From Liriodendron chinense (lineage: Eukaryota > Streptophyta > Magnoliopsida > Magnoliales > Magnoliaceae), in NCBI GenBank assembly GCA_003013855.2, contig ML058464.1, positions 3,380,170 to 3,444,169 on the forward strand: a stretch of 64,000 nucleotides of DNA, read 5' to 3'. A model generated the notes under the pieces. That model did no database searches, was not told the origin of the DNA, and worked only from the letters and a program-made list of their open reading frames with translations. The translations under genes and the position numbers were made by a program. Shown here piece after piece: positions 56,048 to 64,000 of this stretch (its first letter is position 1; each line of letters starts with the position of its first letter).

Positions 56048-58752
56048 CCGCTTATAGAGATACTTGGAGATATGCCTAATGTCCTAGAGGGGGTGAATAG
56101 GACTTTTTAAATTTCAATTACAATTAAAAACTGATCAAGTCAATCTTATCAACTAAGATTATCACAATAACATTCAAGGCATTTATATGAGCAATTTGTA
56201 AGCAAGGTCTATCATAGGCATTTCATCAAACAGTTAGCATTCATGATTGACTAAACCATTCAACACATAGCAATCATTCAATCTCACAATGCACAACGAT
56301 TTATAGTGGTTCGGTTTCCCTACTCCACTCCCGGTTCACGATCTCAACCTATGAGACCACCGGATTTCACTATAGTCTTGGTTTTCAATCAGGTTAACCA
56401 TCAACCTTGACATCCTTTGATCTAGGACCGCGTTTACCATCCGCCGATGGCTCAATCCAGGGACTTGACGAGTTTGGATCTCAAACTCTCACCAATCCTA
56501 ATCCAAGGATGGTCACGTACCCTCCCACCGGAGTTTCCTAATCCATGGAATAGTGATTCAATAAATGGACTCTAAAAAACTAGACATACCTAAACGATTG
56601 AGCCCCGATTCGATGCCTTTGATGAGTAGCTTCAGCTCCACGTGCTTCAGCTTCTCTTTGTGCTCCCAAGATCAGCTATCGATGCAAATGATGAGGTTAT
56701 GTTGATGCCAGGTAGTTGGGAGAGAGTTGGTCTAGTTCCTCTTGCCTATTCAATGCAATGGTAATGAGGGAACTACCAAACTTCAAGCATTCAATGGCTA
56801 TAAACGACCTCATAAATATATTTCGAAGGTAGGTCAGCCATGAATGAAGGTCTTGAGTTCATACTTCAAACCGAGCTTTGAATACTCATTGATAAGCTAT
56901 TAATTGCTAGGTTTGAATGATGAACTCAAGTGGGACAAGAGCAAAGAGGGTAGGAGGATGTGAGTAAAAACTCTCTCTCTTAGCTCTTGAATGGTGTTGA
57001 ATGCATGCCATGAAAGACCACAAGACATGGCTATATAGAGCCCCAAATGATGGCCCTAACGGATCTAAAACGGTCACGTCCGACCTGTCAGAGAGGGGCC
57101 TCAACCGGTCGGACGGACCGGTCGCAATTCAAATCGCTAGCCACATATGAGACTGCCCGATCGGTCAAGACCGGTTGGATCCCCTTGCTGGAGGATTTTA
57201 ATAATACAAGCCGATCGGTCATGTAATATCCTGAAAATTTAGTACACGAGTAGGTACACGAGTGTTATAGTTCACACGTTAGAATTTAAATTTTAGGCCG
57301 CGTCGTTCATACGCATACACACACGCCACACTTTTATACGTATTCTGACACTTTTAAGACTTTAAAACCTTAGTGTACTTAATTAAGTCAATAGACGGAC
57401 TGTTAGAATGATCTATCATTGCTAGATAGGAATATCTAACCGTCCACCTCGATTTTGAACAAGCCGATCATAGTAAACTAAACTCCTTGATCTCCATAGC
57501 CGCTCATACACGAATCAATTTAACATTCTGATCCGTTCATCTTATTTATCATACACTGATATGCTTAACCGACCGTCAAAACTGTGATCTGATGAAATTT
57601 CATGAGTGGACAAGTCATTAAAATCTGTCGGTGTATATGTCTCACCAATAGGCCACCCAAAGACCATATTATGAATATCAGTTTAAGAAACTGACCGTGC
57701 AATAACTCATAATTGTGCTTAAGAACATAAACATCTAATCAGAAAAAAATTAGCCTTTCATATAACCATTCATCGAATTCGCATCCGCTAATTGGGCCAC
57801 CCAAATAACAAACCGAACCGACCATTTCGAAGATCATAGGATATATACCAAGGCTACCGGTTAAATTTTCTATTGGATATGTACAAATGTCACTTTGGAT
57901 CACCGAGTGTGATGGATCACTAAAAAGGCATCTTGGTCATCTGTAAGAGATCAATGCCCAAACTTAACCTGTATAAAGAGCGCGAAAAATGACAGGCCTT
58001 GGTGAAGTTTCACTGAAAATTGACAGTGTACGCGATCGCTACAGGTGGTGGAAGTTAAAACCAAAGAAAAGGATAAACTTGGTATTTTCCATATTACGTA
58101 TGTGAGAGAATCATGCCGTGGTTAATTGGTTTTCACGTGGGACATTATAAACATGTTTTTGTGAAGTGTGGCCCACCCAAGACTCGGATCTACCTCATTT
58201 TTGGTGTCATGCCTTAAAATCATGTGGCCTACCTGATGAGTGGAGTGGATTTTGCATATACATCAGAGTGGGTCCCACGTGCACAACGTGCAACAAGAAC
58301 TTTCGGTCAACACGCGTTGACCGCGTGCGTTGCAAGCCACGGACGGAAGTCCGTCTTCTTCTCCTTCTCTGCAGCGACAGCGCTGCCGCTGCCGCCATTA
58401 GCAGCTTGCACCGTCTATCACGGTAGACCTCACCAGTTAATCCATTCCGTCCATCTGGTGCGCGCCCCACCTAGACCTAAGTGGGTGGTGGAATAGAGGT
58501 ATTTGGTCGATGGTACGGCCTACTTCAACCTTCCAAACAAACGTAGAACATTCTAGAATTGCCAAGATCTTCGGTCCTACCTCGCATGGGTAGCCGGATC
58601 TTCTTAGATAGCACCGTGTGGACCCCACCTAGCTTCCCAACGAGCCCCACATGCAAAGGAGTTCCAAAAACGGTAGGTTTTCTTCTCCAACTCGAACCGG
58701 GATTCCCCTTGTACGTCCGCGCCTTCGCCGTTTCTCCACCGCCCTAGGTAGT

Positions 58753-58761
58753 TATATAAGG
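58753..58761 (+). promoter_or_regulatory. TATA box of the chromovirus-like solo LTR
   Basis: TATATAAGG in TAGTTATATAAGGTCCCC, followed 40-150 bases later by (GA)n stretches (58800-58905). Solo LTRs keep promoters and could drive transcription to the right. Confidence 0.6.
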
Positions 58762-59776
58762 TCCCCTCCATCTAACCTTACCATCTAAGAAGCTCCAGGG
58801 TGAGAGAGAAGCTGTAAGAAAGAGAGAGAGTGTGTGGGGCGTTAGAGAGAGAGAGAGAAACGAGGGAGAGAGAGATGTGGTGAGAGAGAGAGAGAGAGAG
58901 AGAGGGAGGTAGTGAGCGCTGGGCTATTGTTGCTGTGGGGACAGCATCCCAGTCAGCCAGGGAGAAGAATAGAAGAAAAAGAGAAGAAGAAAGGAGGAAG
59001 AAAAAGGAGAAAGAAAGAGAAAAGAAGAAGGAACTTCTTCTCTAAACTTTCAAACCGAACCGAGTCGACTTGCTGAGCCAACTCATGTTCAGGTTTGGGC
59101 TTGTGTGGAGCCTATAGTTCATCAAGTGAGTGATTCATCATAGAAATTTCTAGTTAATGTTTCTTCTATTTAATTTATTTTCTTCCCAAGTATGATGTCC
59201 AATTTTCATGTTATCCTTCAACATGGTTCGTAGGTAACGATCCATCCATCGATCTCTTTTTAACTTTAACGTAAAGTCATAAACTTGATCCTAGGTAAGG
59301 GATCCATCCACCTCCGATTTATATCCTTAAATTTCACCTGCCAATTATCCTTTTCTTATTGAATTAATTTTATCAAGTTTTCCTTTTTAATGCACATGTC
59401 AGAATTCCACGACAATTCAATGTAGGATTTCATACAGGTGATGTCGCCAACATGTACCCCTAGATACACGTAGTATTCTCAAGATTCCACGTGACATTAT
59501 TTTTAAACTTCTTAATCGACAACAACTTAAGTTTAGATAATGTACAATACATAACTCTTAGAACAACCTTAGTTATTCGTAACACTAAACCTTACGCGAT
59601 GATCTTCTTAAATTCCTCGATTGACAATAACTAAAATTGAGTCAAAGAATTACTTGAATAAAGTAAACACATGCATGGCGTGATTGGGCTTGGATTTTGA
59701 TATGCATTGCATGCTTGATGAATGCTTCCATAAACACATACATGAGCATACATTTATACACCGCGACAGAACAGGA

Positions 59777-60017
59777 GCATGGTTGATTTGACTCCTGGCG
59801 TGCATGGTTGATTTGCCGCCTCGCTGTACCGGTTAGGTGAGCATGGTTGATTTGCGACAGGTTCCTAATGTTCAGTGGCAGCGAGTTCTGGTCGTTTCAC
59901 TTATTGAGCATGGTTGATTTGCTCGGTTGGATCAGTGGAGCATGGTTGATTTGCCCACTGGCGTGCATGGTTGATTTGCCGCCTCGTTGTACCGGTTAGG
60001 TGAGCATGGTTGATTTG
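59777..60017 (+). repeat. Seven copies of GCATGGTTGATTTG
   Basis: The 14-mer occurs at 59777, 59802, 59841, 59908, 59940, 59964 and 60004. A larger unit of about 162 bp (59802 to 59964) is duplicated in tandem, including TACCGGTTAGGTGAGCATGG. Confidence 0.9.
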
Positions 60018-60599
60018 CGACAGGTTCCTAATGTTCAGTGGCAACGAGTTCCTAGACGTTTATTGCTCTCACACGTATCATGACATACATGACATCATGA
60101 TAATCATGTTCTATTGATAATAAATCATAAAGTGTATTAATCATAACCTTATCCTTGTATATTTCGTACAATTCTATCCGTTGATGATTCACGTCCTATC
60201 TTTTATTAACTGGAATATTACCTGTGATGGAAATGACCTCACTGGACTTTTAGCTCACCAAAATCACTACAGTTCTTGCAGGTTTTCAGGAAGAACAAGA
60301 CATAGGCAAAGGAGAGTATACAGGGGGTCTCATCCTTCTCGAGCGTCAATCGTGCCAGATTTATTTTAGTTTTGTAAAAGTTTAATGTAATAAGACATTA
60401 GTGGAAAAGAAATTTTATATTTGGGGATTTATTTTAGGTATATGATGTGTGGAATGGAATCTCAAGGAATCTATGCTCGAATTTTCAATTCACACCCTGG
60501 AACTCGGGCTTGGGTTATTGTACTCGAGTTTCGAATTTCGGGGCGTGACAGGTCAAGACCGGTCGGCAGAGCTTGCTGGAACAATTGGAGAAAACAGGC

Positions 60600-60905
60600 C
60601 GACCTGTCAAGACCGGTCGGCTGAGCTTGCTGGACAACATGTGATCTGATGGCCGACCGGTCCAAACCGGTCGGCTGTCCATTTTCTTATCTCACAGCAA
60701 GTTCTTTGTTGAACTTTGAAATGCCTGGCCGACCGGTCAAGACCGGTCGGCTGCCCCAGCAGAAATTCCACAGCAAGGCTCTGTTGATCTTTGAAATGCC
60801 TGGCTGACCGGTCAAGACCGGTCGGCTGCCCCAGCAGAAATTCCACAGTAAGTTGCTGTTGGTGTTGAAGAGCCTGGCCGATCGGTCAAGACCGGTCGGC
60901 TTGTC
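60600..60905. repeat. ~75-bp tandem units built on ACCGGT palindromes
   Basis: CCGACCGGTC-AA-GACCGGTCGG-type palindromes recur at about 60600, 60652, 60728, 60804 and 60878; the last three are 76 and 74 bases apart with CCCCAGCAGAAATTCCACAG between. Part of the 1.87-kb solo LTR. Confidence 0.85.
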
Positions 60906-61272
60906 TAGATGCTTTCATTTCAGCACAACTGCTGGACACATCTCGTAGTTCGTGGTTTTGTCACAGCGAGCTTGCTGGACCAAGTTCTTCAACACAGTAG
61001 CGGATCACTTCAATTTATGAAGTGATTTGGTGCATGAAGTCCAGTCTTTGGACATATGATCATTTACGTTTAGCACCAGCCATGGACCACAAGTTTGATC
61101 AACTTGTGCAAGGGTCAAGAGGGAATGGGATAAGATATGTGAGTCATTACGCCATTCTTTGATGTTTTGGGTTTCCTATGGTCGATCTATATGCAACTTA
61201 CCTGAGATCTTGTTTCAGCATGAGCTTGAGCAATGGACGAAGCATAATCTTCAAGTCTTAATCTTCAATACT

Positions 61273-62205
61273 TCGACCGGGGCTCACACGACAAGACGCG
61301 ACCAACCAACACGCCAATTGACAACAAAAGGTGTACTAACAAAAAAAACTAAGGATGAAGACCGAAATATCAGAGAGACAGGTAGGTCGGAGTGTTGCCC
61401 GACCTGGTAGAGCAAAATCAGCTCGGACCCTGTACTTCAGAGGCTGAGGCTTGTCCGATGAAGACTCCCAATCCTCAGATGCAAAAAACCACTTTCTTTT
61501 TTAAGTTCTGGTGGAAGATGACAGACCGGTCACCACCGAACCACCCTGGCCCGGATGTGAGGAGAAGTAATAAAGTCCCTGACCTCCCAAAGACTTGAGG
61601 CAGTACATTGAAAATAACTCATTCGAGGTCAGATCTTTGTTACCAACCCTTTGCCACAAGATATATCATCCCACCATACATCTCCAACCATTAAGTTGCA
61701 ATTGACTAGGAGAAAGACCTAAAAGGCTAAGGACCTCACGCACAAATGGGTGCAGAGGTAATCTCAACCCGGCCTCCAGGTGCATCAGGGAAATTACCAC
61801 CTCCCCAGGGTGAGGTCGGCGAGGTCTGTCACCTTGGTTGGGGACCCTAAATTCTATGAAATCAGGGATTTTGTACGTTTCTCTCGCAACATCCAGCTCG
61901 TCTTGGGTAATCCGTGAGACTATGCAGTCTAACTCAAATGGGTTCCTACGAACTGTCGCACTTCCAGCAACCAACTCGGGAGGTTCAGATTCCCCTTCAT
62001 CTACGGGGTCAGCCGTCCTAGATTCTCCAAGGTTCTCCTCATGAGGGCCTAGCGAAGGTGGGTCAGATTTAGGATCCCCAAACCTCACCTTGGAAATCAC
62101 ATCAGAACACGAGGTCTCCGATATGATAAAATAAAAGACGCTAAGAATAAAATGAGATCTTCTAAGGGTTGAAAGAGCATACCACAAGTGCTGGTACACT
62201 GGCAT
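61273..62205 (-). pseudogene. Antisense gene, first exon: Transposase_28-like domain
   Basis: Minus-strand reading frame starting at the ATG at 62205 (MPVYQHL). After an acidic low-complexity N-terminus, a conserved domain follows: DFIEFRVPNQGDRP, PHPGEVVISLMHLEAGLRLP, LHPFVREVLSLLGLSPSQL, NGWRCMVG (about 61870-61670), then YYFSSHPGQ, VVTGLSSSTRT, KRKWFFASEDWE (about 61590-61480). This is the Transposase_28 ('putative gypsy type transposon') family, found in plant gypsy elements in antisense; despite the name no transposase activity is known. Stops at about 61668 and 61500 break it. A solo LTR inserted at 61268. The gene's 5' end is duplicated at 44180-44440. A TATA box lies at 62316. Confidence 0.75.
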
Positions 62206-62315
62206 GAGGAGGAAGATCAGAGTGGGAAGAAGGAAAAAAAATCTGAATGTTCAGAGAAATGGAGAGTCCGAAAGCTGAAGAGATGGAAATTTCTAATTTT
62301 TCGCTAAGTACTGAG

Positions 62316-62322
62316 TTTTATA
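62316..62322 (-). promoter_or_regulatory. TATA box for the antisense gene
   Basis: TATAAAA on the minus strand (CGAGTATAAAACTCAG), about 110 bases upstream of the ATG at 62205 and about 310 bases inside the 3' LTR. It is conserved in the truncated copy near 44550. Confidence 0.6.
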
Positions 62323-62630
62323 CTCGAAGGGCTCTCTTGCATTTAATGTAGAGACTCCACGTGACAATTTCTGACTTGGTCGCATAAAAAGTAGCGCATG
62401 ATATCAACACGTGGCGACACCCCGTTCAGCAATACTCTGTGAACGCCACCGCGCCGTACAAGCGAATGATGGTGCCTCAATATTTTAAATGATGCATTAA
62501 ATGTTGTTTTTCCACCCACCCGAATAACGACGGTACAGTTGCCAAAAGCTAAAAGCGATAAGGTCAGCTTATCTTCTTTAGCAAGTTACTCCCGAGCCAG
62601 ACGAGCTAGACTCGAGAGTAGGGGGGCTTT
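62323..62630. other. Region between antisense promoter and 3' LTR
   Basis: Non-coding; upstream region of the antisense promoter and, on the plus strand, the end of the internal region with the polypurine tract AGTAGGGGGGCTTT (62616-62630). Conserved in the copy at 44560-44867. Confidence 0.6.
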
Positions 62631-63187
62631 TGTTATGGGTACAATACGAGCTGACCTCAGGTCGGATATAAAAATGACCTAGACATAGGTCGGGACCGTC
62701 CGACCTGACTTGGGACAAACTCCCAAACTTCGTAGGGGAAACAACCTCGGCCATGAGACGACCTGAGCTTTATCATCACAATCTCGTAATCTTAGGCTTA
62801 CGTTAAGATAATAGGAGAGAGATTCGGATAATCGTCAACTGGTGCGTAAATATCTCCAGCAACTACGAAACGGCCCAGAGATCTCGGGAATCCAAGATCT
62901 CCTCCACGAGAATTACATTTCCTTATAGGAATACGATTCTGAAACCTAAGTCTATAAAAGGATACGCCCTCTTCACCACAAAGGTATGAAAACTCTTACT
63001 CATTAAAGAGATTATCAATTCTAAGAGCTCGAACTGACTTAGGCATCGGAGGACTAACGGCCGATCCCCGACCCCTCCCTTAGCCATTGTTTATCCCTGC
63101 AGGTTTCAAAGAGAGATCAATGTTTCTCTACATCTCGTGAGATCGATCATCGGCCTCACCTCGTTCGTTGTTAAAATCTCAGCAACA
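62631..63187 (+). repeat. Right LTR of the second Tat-type element
   Basis: 557 bp, TGTTATGGG...CAGCAACA, TATAAAAGG at 62953-62961. Partner of 44868-45409. Confidence 0.88.
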
Positions 63188-64000
63188 ACAAAAAGACATT
63201 GCTTTCTTTTTTCAATCCTAACCATCCGCTCCTTCTGCTTCTTCCGATCCTAACCATCCAACAATTACATTGGGCATGGTGTGAATACTTGTGGGGATGA
63301 GACCCTACCAAAATTTTCAAATATAAATCACAAACCAGATAATTCTAAAACTCAGTAACCTGACTCGAAACTCGGCAAGATTTCTAGCTGAGTCATTGTG
63401 AAAACTTGGTGTAAGCTTGACTCGGCCTCAACTTGGTATGGGTCATCGAGTCAGCTCAACTCAACTCTACAAGGCTCAAAGGGATTTTAGTAAAAAATTA
63501 AGAATTGGGTCTTCTGCCATCTCAAGCCAAGCATAGTAACCAGCCGATTGAGTTTTTAATTTTCAAGAGTTTTCCAATCAACTCAACCCGGCTAAACATC
63601 AAGTCAGAGTTGAATTTTCCATTTTTTGAGTTTTTAAACTATAGATTTCACTAGGTTGCTATGAGCCGTCCATTGTACAAGTGGCATGCTGGTCCATAAT
63701 CAAGCAACCAACATTGATTAGATGATCCCAACTGCCTCATTAGTGACCAATTGGACACTTAAAAAGAAAATAGTTAGCTGCCTGAATGGTGATAAGGATT
63801 ATCGAATTAGTGTGATTTTAAGGCAATCCCCACCCATAATGGGGTCTCTTACGGGGATATTTTGAGCTAGCCCATAGATGTGAAGAAGCCCATTGGCTGA
63901 AGGGCCCAAAGTATCAATCCTAAACTTAGGACAAGCCGTGGTGATACGACGACGACCTTCATGAACTTCAACGACCACGATGAGCAGAGCAAAACCACAC
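63188..64000. other. Right flank, with a copy of the 42126-42593 segment
   Basis: No gene. 63338-63828 is collinear with 42126-42593. The last 170 bases are unclassified. Confidence 0.6.

Larger units (their letters stand above)
57222..60550 (+). mobile_element. Chromovirus (Tekay/Del-like) solo LTR
   Basis: 3329 bp from TGTAATATCCTGAAAATT to TCGGGGCGTGACA, with a perfect 5-bp target duplication GGTCA (57217-57221 and 60551-60555). Start and end resemble Tekay/Del LTRs (TGTAATACCCCGAAA...GGGGCGTGACA). TATATAAGG at 58753-58761 is followed by a long GA-rich leader. No coding region and no second LTR. It contains a repeat block at 59777-60017 and a fragment of the foldback core at about 58160-58260. 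Confidence 0.88.
56065..61267 (+). mobile_element. Solo LTR (1.87 kb net), split by another solo LTR
   Basis: TGGAGATATGCC...AATCTTCA with a perfect 5-bp target duplication ATACT (56060-56064 and 61268-61272). No second LTR or coding region is found, so it is a solo LTR left by recombination. Net length is 1869 bp after removing 57222-60550 and one GGTCA. TATATA at about 57032 (GGCTATATAGAGCCCC) suggests plus orientation. It has the CCTAGAGGGGGTGAATAGG start seen in several plant LTR families, and an array of CCGACCGGTCAAGACCGGTCGG-type palindromes. I cannot assign a lineage. Confidence 0.85.
44868..63187 (+). mobile_element. Second Tat-type gypsy element, heavily nested
   Basis: LTRs at 44868-45409 and 62631-63187 (TGTTATGGG...CAGCAACA), PBS at 45414, gag from 45501, an integrase remnant to 47640, then a long 3' region with an antisense gene (62205-53933, minus). 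Protease, RT and RNase H are deleted between about 46800 and 46900. Later insertions are a hAT (47728-53393), a TRIM (54520-55126) and a solo LTR (56065-61267) that itself contains another (57222-60550). Without these the element would be about 6.8 kb. Confidence 0.85.

Noticed and set aside
58207..58747. Overlapping ORFs of 60-90 aa near the solo-LTR promoter
   Set aside because: They lie in a GC-rich LTR region on both strands with no domain or conserved start.
59777..60017. CRISPR-like array of regular short repeats
   Set aside because: Spacing is irregular, repeats are 14 bases, and this is a eukaryotic LTR.

Overview
This window looks like intergenic DNA from a flowering-plant nuclear genome. 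I find no host protein-coding gene, no tRNA or rRNA gene and no CRISPR array. It is a stack of nested transposable elements. Plant origin is supported by Ty1/copia, Tat-like and Athila-like Ty3/gypsy retrotransposons, plant-type LTR promoters, hAT elements and a miniature TRIM retrotransposon. The many foldback repeats built on a 'subgroup of GTGGACCA...TGGTCCAC' cores are ones I associate from memory with magnoliids (magnolia/laurel relatives); that assignment is weak.

Layout. (1) About 381-28845: one Ty1/copia element, reading rightward, split by two later insertions. A 13.8-kb Tat-like gypsy element (726-14527, minus strand, TSD CGTGT) lies in its gag. A 10.3-kb Athila-like gypsy element (17588-27864, plus strand, TSD ACGTT) lies in its reverse transcriptase. 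The copia frame resumes exactly across both target sites. A hAT-type MITE (26453-26899) sits in the Athila 3' LTR. (2) 27561-37155: an old tandem duplication of [Athila LTR end, copia 3' end, flank]. The first copy lacks about 2.27 kb. The second copy carries a ~190-bp tandem repeat array that inverts halfway (34955-36640). (3) 37156-44179: MITE/foldback-rich DNA with SINE-like pieces. (4) 44180-63187: a second Tat-type gypsy element on the plus strand, with a truncated copy of its 3' end on its left. Most of its pol is deleted. It has been invaded by a 5.67-kb hAT transposon (47728-53393, 8-bp TSD), a 607-bp TRIM with nearly identical LTRs (54520-55126), and a 1.87-kb solo LTR (56065-61267) that is itself split by a 3.33-kb chromovirus-like solo LTR (57222-60550). 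(5) 63188-64000: flank, including a second copy of a segment also found at 42126-42593.

The most interesting biology is in the two Tat-type gypsy elements. Each carries, between integrase and the 3' LTR, an extra gene on the strand opposite to gag-pol with its own TATA box just inside the 3' LTR. In the first element it is an uninterrupted 162-codon ORF (4365-4853), although its host element is full of stops. In the second it is a multi-exon gene (62205 down to 53933) with a Transposase_28-like ('putative gypsy type transposon') domain, at least three short canonical-looking introns, and a C-terminal coiled coil. The TRIM landed inside one of those introns. Antisense extra ORFs are known from plant gypsy elements, but two structurally parallel cases in one window deserve a closer look.
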